NCBI GenBank assembly: GCA_020629695.1
Contig: JAHDCV010000028.1
Location: 14,200-48,293 of the forward strand
Length of the DNA stretch: 34,094 bases
From: Acidimicrobiales bacterium
GTDB lineage: Bacteria > Actinomycetota > Acidimicrobiia > Acidimicrobiales > SZUA-35
Reading direction: 5' to 3'
The notes under the pieces are model-generated. The model was not told the DNA's origin and made no database searches. It worked only from the letters and a program-made list of their open reading frames with translations. Position 1 is the stretch's first letter, and every line of letters starts with the position of its first letter. Shown here piece after piece: positions 22,893-30,477 of this stretch. A program made the position numbers and the translations under genes.

Positions 22893-24840
22893 GAGCGACC
22901 TCGACCTCTCCGTGGTGGTGATCGTCCGCATCGAGATCGTCGGCGGGTTCCAGCGACCAGCCGTAGAGCGCCGTCATCATGATGAAGGCACCCGGGATGC
23001 AGAGGTAGAGCGAGAAGATCAGGCCGTAGCCGATGATCATGATGCCGATGGACAGCACCAGCGGCCAGTAGGACGGCGCCGGGAGGTGCACACCCTCACC
23101 GTTGCCGGGGTGGGCGAGTTCTTCGGCGGTGGCCACGCGGACCAACTTGCCGTTCTCGTCTTCGGCGTACTTCTTGTGCCAGAAGTCGTCCAGCTCGGTG
23201 ATGACCGGGTCGACGTCGAAGTTGTGCTCCGGCGCAGGGGACTGGATCATCCACTCGATGCCTCGCGCGTCCCAGGGGTCCGGTCCGACATCGGGGCGCC
23301 CAGCACGCTTCCAGGCCCGGTAGGACACGAAGGCGTTCACGAGGATGAGCAGCGAACCGACACCGAGGATGAACGACCCGATGGTCGCGACCATGTTCCA
23401 CAAGCCGAAGCCCTGGACCTCGGAGTAGGTCTGCATCCGGCGAGGCATGCCCTGGAGACCCAGGATGTGCATCGGACCGAAGGTCAGGTTGAACCCGGCG
23501 ACCATCGTCCAGAAGTGGGCCTTGCCCCACTTCTCGGAGAGCTTGTAGCCGAACGCCTTCGGCCACCAGAAGTAGAAGCCGGCCATGAAGCCGAACAGGG
23601 CCCCTCCGAACAGCACGTAGTGGAAGTGGGCGACGATGAAGTAGGTGTCGGTCTGCTGGGTGTCGGAGGCGGCGACCGAGTGCATCACACCCGAGAGCCC
23701 ACCGACGGTGAACTGCGTCACGAGGCCGATCGAGAACAGCATCGCGGTGTTGAGGAGCAACTTGCCGCCCCACATCGTGGCGAGCCAGTTGAGGATCTTC
23801 ACACCGGTCGGCACGGCGATGAACATGGTGACGGCGGAGAACGCGGCGACCGAGAGCGGCCCGAGCCCCGACACGAACATGTGGTGGGCCCACACGCCCC
23901 ATCCCATGAAACCGATGCCCACGCCCGAGGCGACCATGAAGGGGTAGCCGAAGATGGGCTTGCGGGAGAAGACCGGGATGGTCTCGGACACGATGCCGAA
24001 TGCCGGCAGGATCATCAGGTACACCTCGGGGTGACCGAAGATCCAGAAGAGGTGCTGCCAGAGAAGCGGGTCGGCGCCCTGCTCGACGTTGAAGAAGTTG
24101 GCGTCGAAGCCACGGTCGAGCAGCAGCAGGACCTGGGCCACGGTGAGGACCGGGATGGCGAAGAGCAGGAGGAACTGGGTGACGAGGGTCATCCAGGTGA
24201 AGACCGGCATCTTCATCCAACTCATGCCCGGCGCGCGCATGTTGAGCACGGTGGTGATCAGGTTGACCGCACCCGTCATCGACCCGATACCGGCGATGAG
24301 CAGACCGATGTTCCAGAAGTCGATTCCGGTGGAGGGCGAGTAGGCGACACCGTTGTTCGGTGCGTAGTTGAACCAGCCGCCGTTGGCACCACCACCGATG
24401 AACCACGACGTGTTCAGGAGGATGCCGCCGGCGAGGAACACCCAGAAGCTGAACGCGTTGATCCGGGGGAAGGCGACGTCACGTGCGCCGATCTGCAATG
24501 GGAGCAGATAGTTGGCGAACGCCGCACCGAGCGGCATGACCGCCAGGAACACCATCACCGTGCCGTGCATCGTGAAGACGCGGTTGTAGGCATCACCCGA
24601 GAGCAGGGTCTGGTCAGGGGCGGCGAGCTGGGTCCGGATCCCGAGGGCGGCGATGCCGCCGATGACGAAGAAGAACAGCGCGGCGGCGCCGTACATGATG
24701 CCGATCTTCTTGTGGTCGACCGTGGTCAACCAGTCCTTCAGACCGGTGGCGCCACGGGGACGGCTGAGCCCGCCGAGTGGGTTCGAGACCGTCGGACGGT
24801 CACCCGAGGGGAGTGCGAGGGGTTCTTCGATGATGGCCAT
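22885..24840 (-). CDS. ctaD: Cytochrome c oxidase subunit I (aa3 type, A1 class)
   Basis: 651-aa catalytic subunit that reduces O2 to water and pumps protons. All ligands are present: His92 (TMHGTVM, heme a), His270 with Tyr274 (GHPEVY, CuB and cross-linked Tyr), His319-His320 (WAHHM, CuB), His405 (heme a3) and His407 (heme a) in AHFHYV. The Glu in HPEV marks the A1 class with D-channel. Length exceeds a basic 12-helix subunit; the C-terminal region (about 580-630) has two more helices (YWPLVLSIGIMIIGYGLIFS, AFIMMTALYGW) and ends in DDHHHGEVEVAHG. Start ATG 24840 has GAGGAAG upstream. Confidence 0.97.
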   Translation of the reverse strand: MAIIEEPLALPSGDRPTVSNPLGGLSRPRGATGLKDWLTTVDHKKIGIMYGAAALFFFVIGGIAALGIRTQLAAPDQTLLSGDAYNRVFTMHGTVMVFLAVMPLGAAFANYLLPLQIGARDVAFPRINAFSFWVFLAGGILLNTSWFIGGGANGGWFNYAPNNGVAYSPSTGIDFWNIGLLIAGIGSMTGAVNLITTVLNMRAPGMSWMKMPVFTWMTLVTQFLLLFAIPVLTVAQVLLLLDRGFDANFFNVEQGADPLLWQHLFWIFGHPEVYLMILPAFGIVSETIPVFSRKPIFGYPFMVASGVGIGFMGWGVWAHHMFVSGLGPLSVAAFSAVTMFIAVPTGVKILNWLATMWGGKLLLNTAMLFSIGLVTQFTVGGLSGVMHSVAASDTQQTDTYFIVAHFHYVLFGGALFGFMAGFYFWWPKAFGYKLSEKWGKAHFWTMVAGFNLTFGPMHILGLQGMPRRMQTYSEVQGFGLWNMVATIGSFILGVGSLLILVNAFVSYRAWKRAGRPDVGPDPWDARGIEWMIQSPAPEHNFDVDPVITELDDFWHKKYAEDENGKLVRVATAEELAHPGNGEGVHLPAPSYWPLVLSIGIMIIGYGLIFSLYLCIPGAFIMMTALYGWSLEPADDLDADDHHHGEVEVAHG

Positions 24841-24857
24841 GGTCGGCTGCTTCCTCG

Positions 24858-26171
24858 TCAGTCCAGCGTCGCCAGGTAGGCGACGAGCTGATCCAGCTGT
24901 TCATCACTGAGGGCGAACGACGGCATACCCCGTCGGTCGTCGGGAGCCATGTCCTTCTGGCTCGGTGCATTCGCGATCCAACGACGGAGCTGGGCGGTGT
25001 TCCAGCGATAGTTGGCGTCGAGGTCGGTGTAGGTCTCGATGCCGAGCTCGTTGAGATCGTCGTCGTTCGCATCCAGCTCGGCGTACTGCGAGTAGATCGC
25101 ACCACCGAATGCCGACCGGCTGGCGAAGTGAGTGAGGTTCGGTGCGGCCTTGGCCACCTGCGGCGACACGAAGATCGACGTCGGGATCTCGTGGTCGGTG
25201 TCGTCCAGGACGGGGTCACCGAGCGAGTCCCGGAGGATCGTCGGGTAGGAGAAGTCCGGATCGTCGACCACATGGCAGCTCGCGCACTGCTGCCCGAAGA
25301 GCTCCTTGCCGGCGATGGCCAGCTCGTCGCTCGGGTCGGGCTGGGCGGCCGGGAGCATCTGGTTGGCGAGCCAGGCATCGAAGTCGTTCTGCGGGAGAGC
25401 GATGACCGACATGCGCATGCGGGCGTGCGAGAGGCCGCAGTACTCGGTGCACCACCCCGTGTACTCGCCGGCTTCATCGGCCTCGAGCGACCAGGTGTGG
25501 ATCCGACCGGGCACGGCGTCGCGCTTGCCGTTCAGGCGGGGGATCCAGTACGAGTGGATCACGTCGCGGGACGTGATGAGCAGGTCGACCTGCTGGCCGA
25601 CCGGGATCACCATCTCCTGCGCAGTGGAGACGTCGTCGGGGTCGAGCGAGAACTCGAGGGGAAGGCCCTCGTCGAGCTCGTCGACGACTCCGTCGCCATT
25701 GCCGTCGATGAAGAACCCGTCACCGTCGACGTCGTAGCGGTACTCCCACCACCACTGTTGACCGATGACCATCACGTCGAGCTCGTCGGCGTCGTTCTTC
25801 TCTTCCAGAGCGAAGATCGTCGGCACGGTCACGACGGCGACCACGGCGAGGATCAGGCCGGGAAGTGCGGTCCAGCCCCACTCGAGCGTCGGGTTGCCGT
25901 GCACCTGCTCGGGGAATTCGCCGTCGTTGAACTCTTCCTCGCTGACGCGGTTCTTCCAGATGATGTAGCCGGCACCGGCGAAGGTGGCGACGAACACCGC
26001 GGTGGCCATCCAGAGGATGAACAGGGTGTTGCCGTGGATGCGGTCGGCCTGCGGACCCTGCGGCTCGAAGATGTTGAGCGGCTTGTCCTCGGCACAGGCG
26101 GCTGCGGTGACGGCGACGAGGGCCAGGAGCAGGCCCGAGCGCCATCTGTTCCGGCGATTGGAAGTGTTCAT
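24858..26171 (-). CDS. ctaC: Cytochrome c oxidase subunit II with fused cytochrome c domain
   Basis: 437-aa lipoprotein subunit (signal ends at Cys26, VTAAAC). Two helices (about 49-72, 101-122) precede the CuA cupredoxin domain: WWWEYRY, His206 (HSYWIP), and Cys241, Glu243, Cys245, His249, Met252 (WCTEYCGLSHARM), all CuA ligands. A cytochrome c domain follows, with haem site CASCH (296-300), PNLTH and distal Met in GMPSF. Unusual is an acidic insertion after WWWEYRY, with DVDGDG (147-152) and an EF-hand-like loop (156-167). The cytochrome c domain is also longer than usual between CASCH and GMPSF. ATG 26171 has GGAG upstream. Confidence 0.95.
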   Translation of the reverse strand: MNTSNRRNRWRSGLLLALVAVTAAACAEDKPLNIFEPQGPQADRIHGNTLFILWMATAVFVATFAGAGYIIWKNRVSEEEFNDGEFPEQVHGNPTLEWGWTALPGLILAVVAVVTVPTIFALEEKNDADELDVMVIGQQWWWEYRYDVDGDGFFIDGNGDGVVDELDEGLPLEFSLDPDDVSTAQEMVIPVGQQVDLLITSRDVIHSYWIPRLNGKRDAVPGRIHTWSLEADEAGEYTGWCTEYCGLSHARMRMSVIALPQNDFDAWLANQMLPAAQPDPSDELAIAGKELFGQQCASCHVVDDPDFSYPTILRDSLGDPVLDDTDHEIPTSIFVSPQVAKAAPNLTHFASRSAFGGAIYSQYAELDANDDDLNELGIETYTDLDANYRWNTAQLRRWIANAPSQKDMAPDDRRGMPSFALSDEQLDQLVAYLATLD

Positions 26172-26229
26172 GCGATCTCCAGCGTTGTCGCGCTCGTGCA
26201 ACGACGCCAAGTCGTATCGAGGGGTCTGG

Positions 26230-27018
26230 TCACTCACTGTGCTCACCATCCTCGCCATGGTCCGAACCATGCTCGGAATAGTGTTCGATCTCGCGCTCAC
26301 CCACGGCCGCACCGATGATGCCGCCGCCGAGGACGGCCAGTCCGCCGGCCACGAGCAGACCGGAGATGACCCGCCGGCTCAGTTCGAGTTTGGCCATGGC
26401 GATGGCACCGCCGAAGATCACGATCGCGATCACCGAACCGACCACGACCGACCCGGTCTTCGAGACGGCCAGGAGCACGCGGGACAGGCCGATCACGATG
26501 ACACCGAACATCACCGTGCCGAGCATGGGAACCTCGAGCGGGCCCAACACCCGGTCGCGCACGACGGCGTTGACGTCGGGATCACCGGTGGCCCGATCGG
26601 ACCAGGCCAGCACCGTCCACTCGATGAGGGTGACGACGAGGACGATGATCCCCAGGATGAAGAACGCCTGCGAAACGGCCAGACCCACGATGAGGCAACC
26701 GATGCCGAACGCGGAGATCGGACCCCAGTAGCTGAGCGTCCGTGGTGGCTGCGCCGGCGGCACGGTGTCGAGGCCGGCGGCCAGCGCCAGGTCGTCGGCA
26801 TCGGCGTCACGAACGACGACGCTCAGCACGCCCATCAGCATCGAGGCGGCCGAGACCGCCAGCAGGATGCCGTAGCCGGTGTGATCGCCGACGCCGCCCT
26901 TGTACCCGATGCTGATCGCACCGATCGGGCTGCCACCGGTCACGAGGGCATAGGCGATCGCCGCAGCGAGCGCCACGGCACTCACGCCGAAGAAGAATTT
27001 TGCACCCCAGGTGAACAT
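26230..27018 (-). CDS. Unrecognised membrane protein in oxidase operon, His-rich tail
   Basis: 262 aa with about seven hydrophobic segments; no family was recognised. The first helix is preceded by MFTWGAKFFFG; a loop (DADADDLALAAGLDTVPPAQPPRTLSYWGP) separates the first and second helix groups. The C-terminus EIEHYSEHGSDHGEDGEHSE is rich in His and acidic residues and could bind metal ions. Position between the subunit III-like gene (9 bp upstream) and ctaC (58 bp downstream), on the same strand, points to a structural or assembly role in the respiratory complex. Start ATG 27018 has a weak AGG upstream. Confidence 0.75.
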   Translation of the reverse strand: MFTWGAKFFFGVSAVALAAAIAYALVTGGSPIGAISIGYKGGVGDHTGYGILLAVSAASMLMGVLSVVVRDADADDLALAAGLDTVPPAQPPRTLSYWGPISAFGIGCLIVGLAVSQAFFILGIIVLVVTLIEWTVLAWSDRATGDPDVNAVVRDRVLGPLEVPMLGTVMFGVIVIGLSRVLLAVSKTGSVVVGSVIAIVIFGGAIAMAKLELSRRVISGLLVAGGLAVLGGGIIGAAVGEREIEHYSEHGSDHGEDGEHSE

Positions 27019-27027
27019 CGCTTCGAC

Positions 27028-27636
27028 CTACTTCGTGATGTAGACGGCGTACCACAGCACGAGGTACAGGCCGACCATGACGTACCAGAAGACCGTGGCG
27101 GCCCAGATGCCGTCGGTGTCGCGGGAGGAGTACTCCCCGACGAACAACCGCATGAGGGTCACGAGCACGTATCCCATGGCCCCGACGAGGATCGCCAGGT
27201 GGGAACCGATCACGGCGAGCAGCAGCAGACCAGCACGGGTCGCTGCGATCTCGACCTCCATCAGGAACAGCAGGTAGCCCGTCTGGGCCAACACGCCGAG
27301 CCCGAAGAGCAAGGTGAGCGAGAGAGCGATCTTGGCGTTGGAACGGTCATCGTTGTTGATCGCGGCGATGGCCCAGGCCATCGACACGAGCGACCACACC
27401 AGCGTCAGCGCCATGAAGTTCGGTTGCGTGAGCGGGATCACGGTGCCGGCCGGCAGCCACGTCTCGCCGGTGCTGATCACCGCAGCCCGCTCCGCGAGGT
27501 ACATCGCCATGAGCGCGCCGTAGCCGGCGACGAAGCCGATCGAGGCGAGCGAGGTGGCGAGCACCAGCAGGCGAGGCCGCGACGGCTCGGCGACGGCGAC
27601 AGCGGCCGGCAGGGTCGGTCGGTAGGAGGTGGTCAT
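27028..27636 (-). CDS. Heme-copper oxidase subunit III-like protein (second copy, divergent)
   Basis: 202 aa, about five helices. The C-terminal half resembles subunit III: VIGSHLAILVGAMGYVLVTLMR, then DGIWAATVFWYVMVGLYLVLWYAVYITK matches the family's YWHFVDxVW ending, but His and Asp are changed (FWYVMVGLY). An internal MEVEIA keeps an acidic helix residue. It is distinct from ctaE, which is complete elsewhere in the operon. GAGGAGG sits 6 nt before ATG 27636, and the start is 1 nt after the upstream stop, so it is co-translated with the degenerate subunit I-like gene and likely partners it. Confidence 0.72.
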   Translation of the reverse strand: MTTSYRPTLPAAVAVAEPSRPRLLVLATSLASIGFVAGYGALMAMYLAERAAVISTGETWLPAGTVIPLTQPNFMALTLVWSLVSMAWAIAAINNDDRSNAKIALSLTLLFGLGVLAQTGYLLFLMEVEIAATRAGLLLLAVIGSHLAILVGAMGYVLVTLMRLFVGEYSSRDTDGIWAATVFWYVMVGLYLVLWYAVYITK

Positions 27637-27637
27637 G

Positions 27638-29266
27638 TCAGGCCTCCTCGGCGAGCGGAAGAGCGGACGTCACGACAGGTGCCTCGGCGAAGTTCCCGAC
27701 CGGCGGCGGCGAATCCGTCGCCCACTCGAGGGTCAGACCCGTCCACGGCTCGGCGGCCGAGCCCCGGCCACCGGCGGTCGTGGCGAGGACGTTGAGCAGC
27801 AGCAGCAGCGCACCGGCGGCGAGCAGACCCGCACCGGCCGTGCCCAGCACGGCCAGCGCCGGCACGCCGTCGTCGGTGAGGCCGGCCAACACACCGATCT
27901 CGGGATCGATGAATGCGCCGATGAGTTCGGCGAGGCCCCACAACACACCGCCACCGGCGGCGGCGAGCGTCGAGAGCAGACCGAGGCGATCGTCGAGCGC
28001 TCGGCCGAAGAGCTTGTGGCCCCAGTGGTGCACGCCGGCGATGACGCCGAGCACGGCGCCGGCCATGGCCAGCGCACGCACACCCTCGTGCAGCGTCGAA
28101 CCACCGAGCTGCAGCCAATCGGCCACGGTCCAGCTCTGGTCGAACACGTCGGCGAGGAAGTTCACGATCGGCTCGATGACCGACAGGGCACCGAGGGCGA
28201 GGCCCTTGGTGAACAGCGCACCGGCGAGAACGGCGGCGACGAGCGGTGTCCGCACGGTGAGCTTGCCGCTCCGCAGCGACAGTCCGCCGAGGCCGAGCAC
28301 GACCAGCGGCGGCAGGAGCACGGCCGCGGTGTCGAGCACGAGGAGCGCATTGTCGCCGGCGATCGAGCGGCCGAAGCTCGAGAAGGCGAGGACGGCGCCA
28401 CCGAAGGAGAACACGGCCATGGCGCCCAGCGCACCGAGCACGACCTTGCGCTGCTTGACGGGAGCGCCGGTGTGGGTCTCGATGGCGTCGAGCGCGATGC
28501 CGAGGACGGGAAGACCGAGCAGGCCGATCGACGGCGTCCGGGTCAACGAGTCCATGACACCGACGAGGCCCTGGCGCTCTCCGAACGGGAGGAAGCCGTA
28601 GCGGACCTGGAGGTAGGCCAGCACGAGTTCGGCCATCGCGATCGGCAGTGCCACGAGACCGAGGAACGAGAACATGAGCATCGACCAGCTCGTGAAGGGC
28701 ACCCGGTCGAGCGTCATGCCACTCGCCCGGAGGCCGAGCACGGTCGCCCCGAGGCAGACCATCGCCCAGCACAGCGCGGCGAGCATCGTGCCGAAGGCGA
28801 GCACCCAGAGGACGACGAAGTCGGTCTGACCGCCGCCGGGACCACCGTTCAGCACGACCGACAGCAGGGCGATGCTCGTCGCCACCATCCAGGTCCAGAA
28901 CGCCGCGGCGGCGCCCCGGGGGAAGGCGAGTGTCGTGGCGCCGACCTGCAGTGGGACGATGGCGATGCCGAGCCCGACGAGGATCGGAACCACACCGCCG
29001 AACATGATCATCAACCGGGAGAGGTCCCAGAGCTGGGCGAACATGTCGCCGTCATCGACGATCGAGTAACCGGCGAGGTCGATGCGTTCGATGTTCGCGA
29101 CGAGCGCGAGCACGAGGCCGACGACGAGGAACAGTGAGCCCCCGCCGATGAACATGCGGCCGACCGTCTTGTGATCGCCGGAGCCCAGCGCAGACGGGTC
29201 GGGGCCGACCACGACGGGCGCAGCGGCCGGCGCGTCGGTCTCGGGGGCGGTGTCGGTCAGTGCCAT
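27638..29266 (-). CDS. Subunit I-like heme-copper oxidase paralogue lacking metal ligands
   Basis: 542 aa, about 12 or more helices. Homology to CtaD is visible by eye in PLQVGATTLAFPR (105-117; CtaD has PLQIGARDVAFPR), in GLPVLGIALDAIET (CtaD ILPAFGIVSETIP), and in GAVLGVIAG..HWGHKLFG (CtaD GALFGFMAG..WWPKAFG). In ungapped alignment the six His ligands of CtaD map to Ser83, Thr244, Leu293, Ala294, Gly395 and Arg397; HPEVY reads TPSIG. It therefore should not bind heme a, heme a3 or CuB. The frame is open and the composition normal, so it is not an evident pseudogene. The start is uncertain: ATG 29266 is used, GTG 29329 is possible. Confidence 0.75.
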   Translation of the reverse strand: MALTDTAPETDAPAAAPVVVGPDPSALGSGDHKTVGRMFIGGGSLFLVVGLVLALVANIERIDLAGYSIVDDGDMFAQLWDLSRLMIMFGGVVPILVGLGIAIVPLQVGATTLAFPRGAAAAFWTWMVATSIALLSVVLNGGPGGGQTDFVVLWVLAFGTMLAALCWAMVCLGATVLGLRASGMTLDRVPFTSWSMLMFSFLGLVALPIAMAELVLAYLQVRYGFLPFGERQGLVGVMDSLTRTPSIGLLGLPVLGIALDAIETHTGAPVKQRKVVLGALGAMAVFSFGGAVLAFSSFGRSIAGDNALLVLDTAAVLLPPLVVLGLGGLSLRSGKLTVRTPLVAAVLAGALFTKGLALGALSVIEPIVNFLADVFDQSWTVADWLQLGGSTLHEGVRALAMAGAVLGVIAGVHHWGHKLFGRALDDRLGLLSTLAAAGGGVLWGLAELIGAFIDPEIGVLAGLTDDGVPALAVLGTAGAGLLAAGALLLLLNVLATTAGGRGSAAEPWTGLTLEWATDSPPPVGNFAEAPVVTSALPLAEEA

Positions 29267-29366
29267 GGATGCGAGGACCTCGGGCTGGCGGACTTCAACG
29301 GCATTCGATGCGGGTCCGGCTGGGGGCACCGCGGTGACGCCGCACTACTCGAATGCGAGCGCCCGC

Positions 29367-29372
29367 ACTGTA
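29367..29372 (-). promoter_or_regulatory. Possible -10 box of the oxidase operon
   Basis: TACAGT on the minus strand (TANNNT) lies about 100 bp before the subunit I-like gene, within the 194-bp gap after ctaB. The -35 is unconvincing. The rest of this gap shows only a 10-bp palindrome, GCAGGCCTGC, at 29376-29385 next to the box. Confidence 0.35.
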
Positions 29373-29460
29373 GCGGCAGGCCTGCGGCCACGACGAAAAT
29401 CTGTGCCGGAGTTGTCGCGAAACGGTGAAGCGGCGAACGGAACACGTGCCGGACCACCGC

Positions 29461-30366
29461 TCAGCCCACGCCCCAGCCCACCAGTTCGTCGACCGCCATG
29501 GCCGAGAACAGGACGGTGAGATGGGTGATCGAGAAGGCGAAATAGCGGATGGCCCGCTTCGAGCGGGCCTCCGGATCGGTCTCCTTGGCGAGCGACACCG
29601 CGCCACCGGTGAACAGCGCACCGACGGCCACGGCGGCGATGAGGTAGATCCAGCCGCGGTCGGCCACCTGCCAGAACACGAGTGAGCTGATCCAGACGAT
29701 CACGGAGTAGCCGAGGATCTGCCGGGCGACCTTCTCCGGCGTGGCGACGGCGGGCAGCATCGGGACGTCCGCTGCGGCGTAGTCGTCGGCGTACCGGACG
29801 GCCAGCGCCCAGAAATGCGGTGGCGTCCAGAAGAAGACGATCAGGAACAGCACGATGGCCTCGATGCCGATCGAATTGGTCACCGCCGTCCAACCGATGA
29901 CGGGTGGGGCGGCGCCGGCGGCACCGCCGATCACGATGTTCTGGGTCGAGGTCCGCTTCAGCCAGATCGTGTAGACGCCAACGTAGAAGGCGGTGGCGGC
30001 CACCGCGAGTGAGGCCGACAAGAGGTTGACGGTCCACCACAGCAGGAGGAACGCGGCGAGCTCGATCCCGAGTGCGAAGACGAGGGCTTCGGTCGGCGTG
30101 ATCTCGCCGGTGACGAGCGGCCGGCCCTTCGTGCGCTCCATCAGGGCGTCGATGTCGCGATCGACGATCATGTTCAGGGCGTTGGCACCGCCGGCGGCGA
30201 GCGTGCCGCCGACCACGGTGGCCACCACCAGCCCGAGTGACGGCAGCCCTTCGGCCGCCACGACCATCACCGGCACGGTCGTCACGAGGAGGAGCTCGAT
30301 GATGCGGAGCTTCATCAACGCCACGAAGGCGGCAACCCGGGATCGGGGAGTCGTGGCGATCAGCAC
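29461..30366 (-). CDS. ctaB: Protoheme IX farnesyltransferase (heme O synthase)
   Basis: 301-aa UbiA-superfamily membrane enzyme, adds a farnesyl group to heme B to make heme O. About nine helices. The two Asp motifs are NALNMIVDRDIDALMERTKGRPL and YADDYAAADVPMLPAV, with FFWTPPHFWALA between them. Length is normal for the family. The start is GTG 30366, set by TACCCT exactly 7 nt upstream. CtaA, encoded divergently 111 bp away, takes heme O to heme A; both serve CtaD. The C-terminus ends DELVGWGVG. Confidence 0.95.
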   Translation of the reverse strand: MLIATTPRSRVAAFVALMKLRIIELLLVTTVPVMVVAAEGLPSLGLVVATVVGGTLAAGGANALNMIVDRDIDALMERTKGRPLVTGEITPTEALVFALGIELAAFLLLWWTVNLLSASLAVAATAFYVGVYTIWLKRTSTQNIVIGGAAGAAPPVIGWTAVTNSIGIEAIVLFLIVFFWTPPHFWALAVRYADDYAAADVPMLPAVATPEKVARQILGYSVIVWISSLVFWQVADRGWIYLIAAVAVGALFTGGAVSLAKETDPEARSKRAIRYFAFSITHLTVLFSAMAVDELVGWGVG

Positions 30367-30373
30367 TGGCAGG

Positions 30374-30379
30374 AGGGTA
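30374..30379 (-). promoter_or_regulatory. -10 box of ctaB, leaderless
   Basis: TACCCT on the minus strand ends 7 nt before GTG 30366. No ribosome binding site is present. Confidence 0.55.
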
Positions 30380-30465
30380 ACCGGGTCTGCTCGGGCCCTG
30401 CGAAGGCGGGCTCACCCAGCACGACGACCACGACCACGGATGGACCGCGCCGACGGCACGGCTCC

Positions 30466-30471
30466 TAGTCT
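30466..30471 (+). promoter_or_regulatory. -10 box of ctaA, leaderless
   Basis: TAGTCT ends 6 nt before ATG 30478, with no Shine-Dalgarno. It is the divergent counterpart of the ctaB promoter, 87 bp away. Confidence 0.55.
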
Positions 30472-30477
30472 TGTCGC

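Noticed and set aside
22876-24879. Long plus-strand open frame opposite ctaD and ctaE
   Set aside because: It is rich in His, Glu, Asp and Arg with no domain, as expected of the antisense of a high-GC membrane gene. ctaD is unambiguous.
25984-27795. Plus-strand 600-codon frame opposite the oxidase module
   Set aside because: Composition (Asp, Glu, His, Arg) is that of antisense to membrane helices; no start signal or domain.
27638-29266. Subunit I-like gene as a pseudogene
   Set aside because: There is no stop or frameshift over 542 codons, normal base composition, and close coupling to the next gene. Loss of ligands looks like change of function rather than decay.
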